Shown: one piece after another, positions 36,170 to 47,260 of the stretch
Layout: each line of letters opens with the position of its first letter
Position numbering within the stretch: the first letter of the stretch is position 1
DNA from: Streptomyces griseofuscus
GTDB lineage: Bacteria > Actinomycetota > Actinomycetes > Streptomycetales > Streptomycetaceae
Direction of reading: 5' to 3'
Assembly (NCBI RefSeq): GCF_014673495.1
Contig: NZ_CP051006.1
Coordinates: 2,480,001 to 2,544,000 of the forward strand
Length of the DNA stretch: 64,000 bases
Program-made: the position numbers and the translations under genes
Notes under the pieces: generated by a model
Databases searched by the model: none
Seen by the model: only the letters and a program-made list of their open reading frames with translations
What the model was told of the DNA's origin: nothing

Positions 36170-37774
36170 TTAGGCGGCCCCGGCCCCGGTGAGGGAGCGC
36201 ACCTCGGTCTCGGCGTACTTGGCCTCGTCCGGCGTCTCGTCCGAGGTGACCGTGCCCAGCCAGCCGGCGAGAAAGCCGAGCGGGATGGAGACGATGCCCG
36301 GGTTCTGCAACGGGAAGTACTGGAAGTCGACGCCGGGGAACAGCGAGCCGCGGCAGCCGGACACCACCGGGGAGAGCAGTACGAGCCCGAGTGCCGGGAC
36401 CAGTCCGCCGTACACGGCCCACACCGCGCCACGGGTGGTGAAGCCGCGCCAGAACAGCGAGTACATCAGCACCGGCAGGTTCGCCGACGCGGCGACCGCG
36501 AAGGCGACTCCGACCAGGTAGGCGACGTTGAGGTCCCGGGCCAGCAGTCCGAGCGCGATCGCCACGACACCGATCCCGACGGCGGCGATCCGCGCCGCGG
36601 CCACCTCGCCCCGCACCCCGCCCTTCTGTCCGCCGCGCGAGCGCCGGAGACAGGCGTACAGGTCGTGGGCCACGGAGGCGGAGGAGGCGAGGGTGATGCC
36701 GGCGACCACCGCGAGGATCGTGGCGAAGGCGACGGCGGCGACCACCGCGAACAGAACCGTTCCTCCGGTGGAGCCCGCCCCGCCGCCCAGGTCGAGGGCG
36801 AGCAGGGGCATCGCGGTGTTCCCGGCCGCGTTCGAGGCACGCAGGGCTCCCGGGCCCACGACCGCCGCCGCGCCGAACCCGAGGACGATCGTCAGCAGAT
36901 AGAACCCGCCGATCAGACCGATCGCCCACACCGCGGAACGGCGCGCGGCGCGTGCGGTCGGCACCGTGTAGAAGCGGGACAGGATGTGCGGCAGCCCCGC
37001 GGTGCCCAGCACCAGAGCGAGGCCGAGGCTGATGAAGTCGAGGCGGGCGGTCCAGCTCCCGCCGTACTTCAGGCCGGGCGCCAGAAAGGCGTCCCCGTGG
37101 CCGCTGCGCCGCGCGGCCGTCACCAGCAACTGGTCGACATCGCCATGGAATCGCAGCAGCAGGAGCACGGTCAGCGCGATCGTCCCGCCGAGCAGCAGCA
37201 CCGCCTTGACGATCTGGATCCAGGTGGTGGCCCGCATCCCGCCCAGCGACACATAGATCACCATCAGGGCGCCGACCCCGATGACCGTCCACGCCTGGGC
37301 CGCCCCGCTGGTGCGCCCCAGCAGCAGCGCCACCAGGCTGCCGGCGCCGACCATCTGCGCCACCAGGTACAGCACGGACACCACGACCGACGAGGTGCCC
37401 GCCGCGATCCGCACCGGGCGCTCGCTCATCCGCGCGGCCACCACGTCGGCCAGGGTGAACCGCCCGCAGTTGCGCACCAGTTCGGCGACCAGGAACAGCA
37501 CCACCAGCCACGCCACGAGAAAGCCGACCACATACAGCAGCCCGTCGTAGCCGTACAGCGCGATGAGCCCGGTGACGCCCAGGAAGGAGGCCGCCGAGAT
37601 GTAGTCGCCCGTGATGGCAAAACCATTCTCCATGGGGGAGAACAGCCGCCCGCCCGTGTAGAACTCCTCCGCCGAACCGCGCCGCCGCCGGCTCACCCAT
37701 GTCGTGATCCCGAGGGTGACCGCGACGAACCCGCTGAACAACAGCAGCGCCAGCGTCTGATGATCGCCGGTCAC
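36170..37774 (-). CDS. actP: Sodium/solute symporter, acetate (ActP)-like
   Basis: A 534-residue SSS-family transporter with about 13 hydrophobic segments. The conserved blocks AEEFYTGGRLFSPMENGFAI and ITGDYISAASFLG are close to cation/acetate symporters, as is GVAFAVAASANLPVLMYSLF. The GTG start at 37774 has GGAGGTG upstream and overlaps the TGA of the DUF485 gene. DUF485 proteins accompany ActP in many bacteria (yjcH-actP), supporting monocarboxylate uptake. Confidence 0.87.
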   Translation of the reverse strand: MTGDHQTLALLLFSGFVAVTLGITTWVSRRRRGSAEEFYTGGRLFSPMENGFAITGDYISAASFLGVTGLIALYGYDGLLYVVGFLVAWLVVLFLVAELVRNCGRFTLADVVAARMSERPVRIAAGTSSVVVSVLYLVAQMVGAGSLVALLLGRTSGAAQAWTVIGVGALMVIYVSLGGMRATTWIQIVKAVLLLGGTIALTVLLLLRFHGDVDQLLVTAARRSGHGDAFLAPGLKYGGSWTARLDFISLGLALVLGTAGLPHILSRFYTVPTARAARRSAVWAIGLIGGFYLLTIVLGFGAAAVVGPGALRASNAAGNTAMPLLALDLGGGAGSTGGTVLFAVVAAVAFATILAVVAGITLASSASVAHDLYACLRRSRGGQKGGVRGEVAAARIAAVGIGVVAIALGLLARDLNVAYLVGVAFAVAASANLPVLMYSLFWRGFTTRGAVWAVYGGLVPALGLVLLSPVVSGCRGSLFPGVDFQYFPLQNPGIVSIPLGFLAGWLGTVTSDETPDEAKYAETEVRSLTGAGAA

Positions 37775-38319
37775 CGGGCACCTCCCCGCGTCTCCCGGGT
37801 CAACTCCTGAGTGTCCCAGCGCAGTTCCAGCGCCGCCCGGTCCCGCCGCAGCCGCGCGTGCCGGGTGTAGGCCCAGGTGAGCAGGAACGTGGTGAGGAAC
37901 TGCCCCAGCCCCGCGAGCATCGCCACGTTCACCGCGCCCACCACGGGCCTCGCCATCAGCCCCGGAGCGGTGGTCGCCGCGATCACGTACGCCACGTACC
38001 AGCTCAGGAAGACCGCGACCCCCGGCACCACGAACCGCCGGTATCTGCCCCGTACTTCCTGGAAGGCGGCGCTGCGCTGCACCTCGACGTACACCTCGCG
38101 GGCGCGCGCTGCCGCCGCGTCCGGCTCCCCGCGTGCCGGGGGCACGGTCGGCGCGAGTGACCCGGCGCCGTACGGCTCGTCCCAGCCCAGGGCCGACGGG
38201 TCGTACCAAGGGTCCTCGTGCCGCACTTCGCGGCTGGGTGCGCCGTGGTCCCTCCGGTTCTCGGCCGAACGCTCGGGACCGTCCCCCGCTCCCCGGGCAC
38301 GATCATCGCTTGACTGCAT
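37771..38319 (-). CDS. DUF485 membrane protein, symporter partner
   Basis: A 182-residue protein. The N-terminal 65 residues are polar and probably disordered. A DUF485 domain follows with two membrane segments (VPGVAVFLSWYVAYVIAATT and AVNVAMLAGLGQFLTTFLLT) and a charged tail. I chose ATG 38319; a TTG two codons upstream is less likely. Its stop overlaps the symporter start (GTGA), so the two are coupled. YjcH-like proteins are thought to assist ActP. Confidence 0.83.
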   Translation of the reverse strand: MQSSDDRARGAGDGPERSAENRRDHGAPSREVRHEDPWYDPSALGWDEPYGAGSLAPTVPPARGEPDAAAARAREVYVEVQRSAAFQEVRGRYRRFVVPGVAVFLSWYVAYVIAATTAPGLMARPVVGAVNVAMLAGLGQFLTTFLLTWAYTRHARLRRDRAALELRWDTQELTRETRGGAR

Positions 38320-38389
38320 GCCCAAGGATGGACAGACCCGGAAGTTCCGTGACTCTTCTTCTCCGGGCTCTTCACCCCATCAGGTGACC

Positions 38390-39085
38390 TCACCCGGGCG
38401 GCCGCACCAGCCCTTTGGCGTAGGCGTAACGCACCGCCTGCGCCCGGTCCTTGAGTCCCGTCTTCGCGAACAGGTTGTTGATGTGCGTCTTCACGGTCGC
38501 GTTCGAGACATGCAGCCTGTGGGCGATCTCCTGGTTGCTGAGTCCCTCGGCGATCAGCACCAGGACCTCGGTCTCGCGCACGGTCAGCCCATCCGGTGGG
38601 ACAGGCGGCGTGGGCATGACCGCGGCCGACTGGGGCTCGGCCTGCGACAGCCGCTCCAGCAGACGGCGCTGCACGCTCGGCGACAGCCCCGCCTCCCCCG
38701 ACAGCACGCTCTCCACGGCGCGTACGATCTCCTCGCCGCCCGCGTCCTTGGTCAGATACCCCCGGGCACCGGCCCGCAGCGCGGGGAACAGCGACTCGTC
38801 GTCCGCGTACGTGGTGAGCACCACCACCTGGGTGCCGGGGTACTGGTCCCGGATCCGCCGGGTGGCCTCCACGCCGTCGCAACGGGGCATCCGGAGGTCC
38901 ATCAGAACGACGTCCGGGGCGAGCTCCCCGACCAGCCGCACCGCCTCCTCGCCGTCACCCGCGGCGCCGATGACCTCGACGCCCGGCAGCAGCCCGAGCA
39001 GCATCACGATGCCTTCCCGGACGACGGTCTGATCGTCGGCGACCACCACCCGCGCCGGCTTCTTCTCCACCTCCGGCTCGGTCAT
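38390..39085 (-). CDS. NarL/LuxR-family response regulator
   Basis: A 231-residue regulator with receiver phospho-acceptor Asp in VVLMDLRMPRCDG (near residue 61), switch Lys in YLTKDAGG, and a C-terminal LuxR helix-turn-helix (VLVLIAEGLSNQEIAHRLHV). Its ATG overlaps the stop of the kinase gene (ATGA). Last gene of a three-gene operon: membrane protein, kinase, regulator. Confidence 0.9.
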   Translation of the reverse strand: MTEPEVEKKPARVVVADDQTVVREGIVMLLGLLPGVEVIGAAGDGEEAVRLVGELAPDVVLMDLRMPRCDGVEATRRIRDQYPGTQVVVLTTYADDESLFPALRAGARGYLTKDAGGEEIVRAVESVLSGEAGLSPSVQRRLLERLSQAEPQSAAVMPTPPVPPDGLTVRETEVLVLIAEGLSNQEIAHRLHVSNATVKTHINNLFAKTGLKDRAQAVRYAYAKGLVRPPG

Positions 39086-40233
39086 ACGGGCACCTTCAGT
39101 GTCACCGCGAACCCCTCCTCGTCCGGCCCCGCGTCCAGCGAGCCGCCCAGCAGTTCGGCGCGCTCGCGCATACCGAGCAGACCGTACCCGCCGCCGGAGG
39201 AGGTGAGATCGCCGGGCCGTCCGCCCGAGTCCCGCACATTCAGCGTCACTTGGTGATCGCTGTAGTCGAGACGCAGGTCCACCTTGGCGCCCTGGGCGTG
39301 CTTGCGGATGTTCGTCAACGCCTCCTGGGCGACCCGGCGCACGGCCTGGGAGGCCTCGGCCGGCAGGGGCCTGGGCTCACCCGTGACGGTGACCGCGGCA
39401 CCCTCGGCCCCGCTGACGAGTTCACCGAGGAAGTCCTCCAGCGGCGTCAGTTCGCCCCGCAGCGCGGACAGTGCCTGTCTGGTCTCGGCGAGGCCGTCGC
39501 GGGCCATGCCCCGGGCGGCCACCACGCGCTCCAGGATCCGCTCCCGGTCGGCGCCCCGCTCGATCAGCAGCCGGGCCGCCTCCAGGTGAACGAGTTGCGC
39601 GGAGAGGCTGTGGGCCAGCACGTCGTGGATCTCCCGGGCGATTCTGGCCCGCTCGGCGAGTGCCGCGGACTCGGCCTCGGCGACTCTCGCGGCCCGCTCC
39701 TGGTCGAGCAGCCGCTGTGCGTTGCCGCGGGCCTCCGCGTCCAGCCGCAGGACGTACCCGGCGAGGGCCATGCCCGCGACCGAGGCGGCGGTGGTCAGCC
39801 AGACGTCGTTGTTGAAGGCGGAGTACGCGGCGAGGCCCGCCGAGGTCACCGGGGTCGCGGCCGCGAGCGGAAGCCGCTCCAGGGCGGTGATCCCGCAACC
39901 GCACCACAGGACGAGGGCCAGTGCCCTGAATCCCGTGGCCTCGGCGGCGACCGCGATGCCCATGAGCGCCGCCAGCAGGAGCAGGGAGGGGAGCAGCCGA
40001 TGCTGGTAGGTGGTGCGGAAGAAGGCCCAGCCGAGGAATCCGGCGGCGACGACGCCCGCGAGGGCGGCGACCGCGGTCCAGACGCCGACATGCTTCTGGT
40101 TGTACGCGCCCCACAGCAGCAGGGCGATCACCAGAACCCTGACGGCCCAGGCGAGCAGGCGGCGGGGGCGGGTGGTTCCGGCGCGGCCCAGCGCCTCTTT
40201 CGAGGGCCACCGCGTCCAGGCGTTCTCGGTCAC
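39082..40233 (-). CDS. NarX-type sensor histidine kinase (HisKA_3)
   Basis: A 383-residue kinase. About six hydrophobic segments occupy residues 25-165 without an obvious extracytoplasmic domain, so it is probably an intramembrane-type sensor. The H-box is ARIAREIHDVLAHSLSAQLV (phospho-His in the EIHDVLAH block), and the HATPase ends in GYGLLGMRERAELLGG. GTG 40233 overlaps the stop of the upstream membrane-protein gene and follows GGAGAGGAGCG. The signal is unknown. Confidence 0.88.
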   Translation of the reverse strand: MTENAWTRWPSKEALGRAGTTRPRRLLAWAVRVLVIALLLWGAYNQKHVGVWTAVAALAGVVAAGFLGWAFFRTTYQHRLLPSLLLLAALMGIAVAAEATGFRALALVLWCGCGITALERLPLAAATPVTSAGLAAYSAFNNDVWLTTAASVAGMALAGYVLRLDAEARGNAQRLLDQERAARVAEAESAALAERARIAREIHDVLAHSLSAQLVHLEAARLLIERGADRERILERVVAARGMARDGLAETRQALSALRGELTPLEDFLGELVSGAEGAAVTVTGEPRPLPAEASQAVRRVAQEALTNIRKHAQGAKVDLRLDYSDHQVTLNVRDSGGRPGDLTSSGGGYGLLGMRERAELLGGSLDAGPDEEGFAVTLKVPV

Positions 40234-40781
40234 AGGCGCTCCTCTCCGGCGGGCCTGCCGTCACCGTACGCCGCGGCGGGGCGGCTCGTGGCGCCGAGAG
40301 GCTGGGTGGTCAGGGGCGTACGGGCGCCGAGGGTGCTCGCCCGCCAGGTCAGGATCCCGGCGCGGACCAGCAGGGATGCGGCGAAGCCGAGGAGCAGGGC
40401 GGAGCTGTGCTGGTGCAGGCCGAGGGCGGCACCGATGGCGAAGAGGCCCATGCGCAGGGCGATGCCGGCGATCCAGACGGCGGCGCTCGCCTTGGTGCCC
40501 TTGCTCCACACCACGCCGTCCGGCTCGGTCCAGACGTGGGTGGTCCAGGCCCAGCCCGCACCCATGGCCAGGCCGATGAGGAGTTCCACAGCGAGCAGTG
40601 CGGCGGACCCGACGCGGTGGTGGGCGTCGAGAATGCCGGGCTCGCGCAGCGCTATGACCCCGAGGATCAGCGGCAGCAGCCACCAGCGGCGGTCCGTGTC
40701 GATCGGGCGTGCGCGGAACTGCCGTACCAGCACGAGCGCGACGACGGCCACGATCACCAGCGCGTTGGCGAGCCCCACCAT
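40230..40781 (-). CDS. Small integral membrane protein, DUF1453-like
   Basis: A 183-residue protein with about five hydrophobic segments beginning at VGLANALVIVAVVALVLVRQ and a central DTDRRWWLLPLILGVIAL block, resembling CcdC/DUF1453 proteins. It precedes and is translationally coupled to the kinase gene, so it may act as an accessory sensor. ATG 40781 has GGAGG 6 nt upstream. Confidence 0.75.
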   Translation of the reverse strand: MVGLANALVIVAVVALVLVRQFRARPIDTDRRWWLLPLILGVIALREPGILDAHHRVGSAALLAVELLIGLAMGAGWAWTTHVWTEPDGVVWSKGTKASAAVWIAGIALRMGLFAIGAALGLHQHSSALLLGFAASLLVRAGILTWRASTLGARTPLTTQPLGATSRPAAAYGDGRPAGEERL

Positions 40782-41097
40782 CAGATCCTCCGTGAGCGAG
40801 AAGTCGTTCGCCGGGAGCGAGCGCTGCCCGACGCTTCGAATTTACGGAAATTCGCAGGTCGGGAGATCGGAGCCGGGGTGGATCACAGGTGGAGATCTTG
40901 GAGGGCGGGCCTCCACCCACGGGTGGAGACGGGGCAGGGGTGGGGTGCGCGGGCCGGGTGCTCGGCCGGGGCGGGCGCGGGAGCGGCACGTGTCCGATCA
41001 ACCGCGCAGAGGGACGGGCCCCGGCGGCTCGGATCCCGTGAGCAGGATCTGTCGGGACCTGCCCGGCCGGCCCCGATCGGTGACGGCGTCCGCCGGC

Positions 41098-41244
41098 TGA
41101 CGGGCCTGTCCACGGCCGCCATGTACCGCGGCACCGGTGACCCGCTGACCCTGGAAGAGGTACGCGAGCAGACCCGGGTGCTTCTCGGACGGGACCTGGC
41201 CATGCGCAACCCCCGGTGGCTGTCGCGCTACGGCAACGCCACCC
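41098..41244 (+). pseudogene. Fragment of FAD-dependent aromatic hydroxylase
   Basis: Translation in one plus-strand frame gives LTLEEVREQTRVLLGRDLAM followed by RNPRWLSRYGNATRR. This matches the stretch that precedes the GDAAH flavin motif in PgaE/TetX-like monooxygenases. The expected continuation (ERYR..GRVLLAGDAAHVHPP) is absent, as is the N-terminal GxGxxG domain. Only about 45-50 residues of a protein of about 500 survive. It is best read as a relic of a lost gene between the TCS operon and parE. Confidence 0.65.
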
Positions 41245-41329
41245 GCCGCGAGAGTCGCGTGAGCCGACCGAGCCGCCCCAGGGACAAACCCGCGGCCCAC
41301 TCCCCGCAGACCGCCCTCACCGAAACGCA

Positions 41330-41371
41330 TGTCGACATGTCGACGTGCCGATCCCGGTACGTCGACGTGCC
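41330..41371. repeat. GTCGAC repeat cluster 3' of parE
   Basis: A perfect 14-bp palindrome GTCGACATGTCGAC spans 41331-41344. The 11-mer GTCGACGTGCC occurs at 41339-41349 and again at 41361-41371, exactly 22 bp (two helical turns) apart. Such spacing suits a protein binding one DNA face. The site is about 100 nt beyond parE and has no obvious target gene. Confidence 0.45.
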
Positions 41372-41435
41372 CTGGAGGGGCCAGGACCACCCCGGCCCCT
41401 CCCGACCCACGCGCACGGCTTCAGCCGAACCCCCA

Positions 41436-41461
41436 CCGGCCGGGACTCTCGCCCCGGCCGG
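41436..41461 (-). terminator. Terminator of parE
   Basis: Nine-bp stem (CCGGCCGGG at 41436-41444, CCCGGCCGG at 41453-41461) about 10 nt past the parE stop. Confidence 0.5.
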
Positions 41462-41470
41462 CCGCAGGCG

Positions 41471-43594
<2,124 letters not shown>

Positions 43595-44033
43595 GCGGTT
43601 CGCTCCTCGCTGAATTTCAGGTTGCCCCCTTCTGGGTAAGGGGGAGGCTTCAGTTGCCCGTCAGAGGGTACCGAGGCCTGGTAGAGCCGGTGTAACGCCA
43701 CCCTCGTCGGCTACTCAGACTAGTCCAGGCTCGTATACACGTTCGATCCCTCGTTGGGGTGAAGTGCATATCACGTTCCCTTGGAGGCATGAACCATTTA
43801 GGCTCCGGGCACGTCCTCATGAACAACCGGCAAGCCAGCCGGGAGGACCGAGATACTAGACAGCGCGAACCCGTAAGCATCCCCAACACGCACTACGGCA
43901 CATTCGCCGCCAACCGGCAGCAGACAGCCGCCTCGGAAGATTTTTTCCAGGAAAAGCCACGAGCGGGAACGTTTTCGGGCTGGTTGGATGTTGACCCTGG
44001 TACGACAGCTCGTCGAGCTAGAGAAGAGGCGAC
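43595..44033. other. Divergent intergenic region parE / zinc-ribbon gene
   Basis: These 439 bases hold the promoters of parE (minus) and the small zinc-ribbon gene (plus). The GC content is lower than average. A plus-strand frame (ATG 43789, TGA 44035-44037) overlaps the next start as GTGA, but its GGAGG is only 1 nt from the ATG and the composition is unlike a Streptomyces protein. I do not call it a gene. Confidence 0.55.
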
Positions 44034-44264
44034 GTGACTACTGTTCTGACCCCCGCGAGCCCGCTGACGGCCGCTGATCGCTGCGACCGCTGCGGCGCCC
44101 AGGCATACCTGCGCGTCGTCCTGCTCAGCGGCGGAGAGCTGCTCTTCTGCGCCCACCACGGTCGCAAGTTCGAGCCGGAACTCAAGAAGATCGCCGCTGA
44201 GATACAGGACGAGACGGAGCGGCTGACGACCGCGCCGAGCACCGCTTCCGAAGAAGAGCACTGA
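44034..44264 (+). CDS. Small zinc-ribbon protein (DUF7455-like)
   Basis: A 76-residue protein with a CxxC...CxHH pattern: Cys17, Cys20, Cys39, His41/His42, in CDRCGAQAYLRV and LLFCAHHGRKFEPEL. A charged helical tail (LKKIAAEIQDETERL) follows. Zinc binding is likely and the function unknown. It is conserved between parE and hrdB in Streptomyces. The GTG start has GAAGAGG 6 nt upstream, and a strong terminator follows. Confidence 0.82.
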   Translation: MTTVLTPASPLTAADRCDRCGAQAYLRVVLLSGGELLFCAHHGRKFEPELKKIAAEIQDETERLTTAPSTASEEEH

Positions 44265-44304
44265 ATCTCCTACGGACGACGAGCCAGCACCGGCACAGGC
44301 CGAT

Positions 44305-44343
44305 GCACGGGCGGCCGCTCCTCCCTGGAGCGACCGCCCGTGC
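44305..44343. terminator. Bidirectional terminator
   Basis: Long GC-rich hairpin (GCACGGGCGG at 44305-44314 pairing with CCGCCCGTGC at 44334-44343, plus an inner CGCTC/GAGCG stem) between the convergent zinc-ribbon and protease genes. Confidence 0.85.
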
Positions 44344-44373
44344 TCATATCCTCATCACCCCCGCGCAGGACCC

Positions 44374-45270
44374 TCAGGAGCTCCTGAGGAGCCTCTCGCG
44401 GGCTTTTGCGGGCGCTTTCCCGTCCCCGCCGTCGCCGCCCGTCCCGAGGGCTCGTACGACCTCGGAGACACGGGTGTAGACGCCGGGGCTCCCGGCCCGC
44501 CCGCAGCCGCTGCCCCAGGACACGAGCCCGATCAGCCGCCCGCCGGCCACCAGCGGGCCACCACTGTCCCCCTGGCACGCGTCCGGGCCCCCGGCGGCCT
44601 CTCCCGCGCAGAGCATGCTGGCGGCCCGGTAGACGCCGTCCGGGCCGCCCGGATAGGCGCGGCCACAACGGTCGTCGGCGAGCACATGCACATCCGCGGC
44701 ATGGAGCCGGTGCGCGTAGGCGCCGCCACCGGTCAGGTCGCCCCAGCCGGAGACCAGGGCCTTGGTGCCCGGCGTGTAGGCCGGGTCGCCCGGTCCCGCC
44801 ATCGCGATGACCGCGCTCTGCGGCAGTGGCTCGGCGAGCATGACGACGGCGAAGTCGCCGGAGTTCGTCGCGCTGTCGAAGCCCGGATTGACCCGGACGT
44901 CCCGTACGGCGATCTCCTGACCCCCGTCGGACAGCAGGTCCGTACGGCCCGCGATGACCTTGAGGTCGCGCACGCGGGCGGGCGGCGCCCCGAGGACGTC
45001 CTCGTTCATGCAGTGGGCGGCCGTGAGCACCGTGGTGCGGGCGATCGCGACGCCGCCGCAGAACTGGCCCGCGCGGGTGCCTCCGAACCGGTCACGGCTG
45101 GACAGCGCCACCGTCCACGGGGCCTGCGAGACATCGATGGGGAATCCCCCCACGACCACGCTCCGGACCGCCGTGGGCGCCGCCGGGGACGCGCTCATCA
45201 GGGGTATGGCGGTGACGGTGGCCGCGAGGACGAGCGGCCGGATCAGTGCACGGCCAGGGGAACGGCGCAT
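44374..45270 (-). CDS. Secreted trypsin-like serine protease (S1)
   Basis: A 298-residue exported protease. The signal peptide (residues 1 to about 33) is followed by a short propeptide. The mature start is near VVVGGFPIDVSQAPWTVAL, then the triad LTAAHC (His), NSGDFAVVML (Asp) and CQGDSGGPLV (Ser). Six cysteines are consistent with three disulfides. The S1 pocket residue six before the catalytic Ser is Asp (PDACQGDSGG), predicting trypsin-like cleavage after Arg/Lys. The C-terminal Lys/Arg-rich tail is atypical. ATG 45270 follows GTGAGGAG. Its stop lies 31 nt from a terminator. Confidence 0.9.
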   Translation of the reverse strand: MRRSPGRALIRPLVLAATVTAIPLMSASPAAPTAVRSVVVGGFPIDVSQAPWTVALSSRDRFGGTRAGQFCGGVAIARTTVLTAAHCMNEDVLGAPPARVRDLKVIAGRTDLLSDGGQEIAVRDVRVNPGFDSATNSGDFAVVMLAEPLPQSAVIAMAGPGDPAYTPGTKALVSGWGDLTGGGAYAHRLHAADVHVLADDRCGRAYPGGPDGVYRAASMLCAGEAAGGPDACQGDSGGPLVAGGRLIGLVSWGSGCGRAGSPGVYTRVSEVVRALGTGGDGGDGKAPAKARERLLRSS

Positions 45271-45337
45271 GTCGACTCCTCACTCAGGGCGGTAACTGGA
45301 GAACCCAGAGTGATCCACATGGTCTCCGCTCGCAGCA

Positions 45338-45374
45338 CGAAGGCCCGGCTCCCACGAGGGGAGCCGGGCCTTCG
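45338..45374. terminator. Terminator of hrdB
   Basis: Sixteen-bp perfect stem (CGAAGGCCCGGCTCCC at 45338-45353 and its complement at 45359-45374) with a 5-nt loop, 36 nt past the hrdB stop. Confidence 0.92.
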
Positions 45375-45410
45375 GTGTCGTACGACCGGCCCTGTGGGCC
45401 GGATCGCGGA

Positions 45411-46946
45411 CTAGTCGAGGTAGTCGCGCAGCACCTGGGAGCGCGACGGGTGGCGCAGCTTCGACATGGTCTTGGACTCGATCTGGCGGATGCGCTCACG
45501 CGTCACGCCGTAGACCTTGCCGATCTCGTCCAGGGTCTTCGGCTGGCCGTCGGTGAGGCCGAAGCGCATGGAGACGACGCCGGCCTCGCGCTCGGAGAGG
45601 GTGTCCAGGACCGAGTGCAGCTGCTCCTGGAGGAGGGTGAAGCTGACGGCGTCCGCGGGGACGACGGCCTCGGAGTCCTCGATGAGGTCACCGAACTCGC
45701 TGTCGCCGTCCTCACCCAGGGGGGTGTGCAGGGAGATGGGCTCGCGGCCGTACTTCTGGACCTCGATGACCTTCTCCGGGGTCATGTCGAGTTCCTTGGC
45801 CAGCTCCTCCGGGGTGGGCTCGCGGCCCAGGTCCTGGAGCATCTGGCGCTGCACACGGGCGAGCTTGTTGATGACCTCGACCATGTGCACCGGGATACGG
45901 ATGGTGCGGGCCTGGTCGGCCATGGCGCGGGTGATCGCCTGTCGGATCCACCAGGTGGCGTACGTGGAGAACTTGTAGCCCTTGGTGTAGTCGAACTTCT
46001 CGACGGCGCGGATCAGACCGAGGTTGCCCTCCTGGATGAGGTCCAGGAAGAGCATGCCGCGGCCGGTGTAGCGCTTGGCCAGGGAGACCACCAGACGGAG
46101 GTTGGCCTCCAGCAGGTGGTTCTTGGCGCGGCGGCCGTCCTCGGCGATGATCTCCAGCTCGCGCTTGAGCTTCGGGGCGAGCTTGTCGGCGTTCGCGAGC
46201 TTGTCCTCGGCGAACAGGCCGGCCTCGATGCGCTTGGCGAGCTCGACCTCCTGCTCGGCGTTGAGCAGGGGGACCTTACCGATCTGCTTCAGGTAGTCCT
46301 TGACCGGGTCGGCGGTGGCGCCGGCCGCGGCGACCTGCTGCGCGGGCGCGTCGTCCTCGTCCTCGTCGGACAGGACGAAGCCCGCGTTCTCGGTGCCCTC
46401 GGGCTCGTCGCCGACCTTGGTGTCCTCAAGGACCTCGTCCTCGAGGATCTCGGCGTCGTCCTTCTTGCCCGAGGTCTTCTTTGCCGCCGTCTTCTTGGCG
46501 GTGGTCTTCTTGGCAACCGCCTTCTTGGCGGTCGTCTTCTTGGCCGCGGCCTTCTTGGCGGGCGAGGCCTCATCGGCGGGATCGGCCGGGGTGGCGGACG
46601 CCTCGGGGGCGGCCGTGGTGGCGGTGGCCTTCCTGGTGGTCACCGTCTTCGCCGCGACCGTCTTGGTGGCGGTGCGCTTGGCCGGGCTCTTCGCTGCGAC
46701 GCTCTTTCGGGTGCGCTTGGGCTCTGCTGCACTGACCATCAGCGTCACACCCTCTTCCTCAAGAATCTGGTTGAGGCTGCGCAGTACGTTCTTCCACTGA
46801 GTGGCCGGAATCTGGTCAGCTTCGAAGGCCCGACGCACATCGTCGCCGGCGATCTGCCCCTCAGCCTTTCCCCGCTCAATGAGCGCCATGACAGAGACGG
46901 ACTCGGCGATCTCCGGCGGGAGCGTACGGGATGTGCTGGCCGACAC
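45411..46946 (-). CDS. hrdB: Principal RNA polymerase sigma factor HrdB
   Basis: The 511-residue vegetative sigma-70 factor, the length I recall for S. coelicolor HrdB. The N-terminus has region 1.1-like [20 protein letters not shown], then a Lys/Ala/Thr-rich block with repeated AAKKT units and an acidic segment (about 85-190). Region 1.2 and regions 2-4 follow: 2.x has [20 protein letters not shown] and [20 protein letters not shown], and 4.2 has [21 protein letters not shown] chose GTG 46946 because GAGAGG lies 7 nt upstream and the protein then matches HrdB exactly at its start. Essential gene. Confidence 0.97.
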   Translation of the reverse strand: MSASTSRTLPPEIAESVSVMALIERGKAEGQIAGDDVRRAFEADQIPATQWKNVLRSLNQILEEEGVTLMVSAAEPKRTRKSVAAKSPAKRTATKTVAAKTVTTRKATATTAAPEASATPADPADEASPAKKAAAKKTTAKKAVAKKTTAKKTAAKKTSGKKDDAEILEDEVLEDTKVGDEPEGTENAGFVLSDEDEDDAPAQQVAAAGATADPVKDYLKQIGKVPLLNAEQEVELAKRIEAGLFAEDKLANADKLAPKLKRELEIIAEDGRRAKNHLLEANLRLVVSLAKRYTGRGMLFLDLIQEGNLGLIRAVEKFDYTKGYKFSTYATWWIRQAITRAMADQARTIRIPVHMVEVINKLARVQRQMLQDLGREPTPEELAKELDMTPEKVIEVQKYGREPISLHTPLGEDGDSEFGDLIEDSEAVVPADAVSFTLLQEQLHSVLDTLSEREAGVVSMRFGLTDGQPKTLDEIGKVYGVTRERIRQIESKTMSKLRHPSRSQVLRDYLD

Positions 46947-47098
46947 GAACAACCTCTCGGAACGTTGGAAAACGGCTTCCGGCACCGTCCACTGCGGACG
47001 GGAACCGACCACCGGCCTGGGGATGGGCCGACGGCGCGGGCGCGGGCCGGGAAGATGCACAGCGCCATGTCTGGCGTCCGTATTCCCTTCGCGGCTGT

Positions 47099-47125
47099 CA
47101 CCTCTTAGGTCATCGCGCTGTTCCC
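47099..47125 (-). promoter_or_regulatory. Possible SigR-type promoter of hrdB
   Basis: On the minus strand GGGAAC (47125-47120), an 18-nt spacer and GTG (47101-47099) approximate the SigR pattern GGAAT-N18-GTT with mismatches. hrdB is recalled to have a SigR-dependent promoter in S. coelicolor, which motivates the call. It is weak by sequence alone. Confidence 0.3.
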
Positions 47126-47220
47126 ATGAGTGTTACGCCCATTCTGCGTGGCCCGAGTCACACCCCGTAAGCGAACAAAGACGGTCAGACATGGGCAAAA
47201 GGTATCGCCCGCCGCATCGC

Positions 47221-47260
47221 CGGACCCCGCCGGGCTCCTGAAGGGATCCGGCGGGGTCCG
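47221..47260 (-). terminator. Terminator of whiH
   Basis: Thirteen-bp perfect stem (CGGACCCCGCCGG at 47221-47233, CCGGCGGGGTCCG at 47248-47260) with a 14-nt loop, about 95 nt past the whiH stop and upstream of the hrdB promoters. Confidence 0.8.

Larger units (their letters stand above)
40782..41470. other. Intergenic region upstream of the TCS operon and downstream of parE
   Basis: These 689 bases hold the TCS operon promoter (right of 40781), the FAD-hydroxylase remnant (about 41098-41244), a set of GTCGAC-containing repeats (41330-41371) and the parE terminator. Nothing else stands out. Confidence 0.6.

Noticed and set aside
43789..44037. Possible small gene upstream of the zinc-ribbon gene with GTGA overlap
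   Set aside because: The ribosome site is only 1 nt from the ATG and the translated composition (rich in Asn, Gln, His) is unlike neighbours. The overlap is probably chance.
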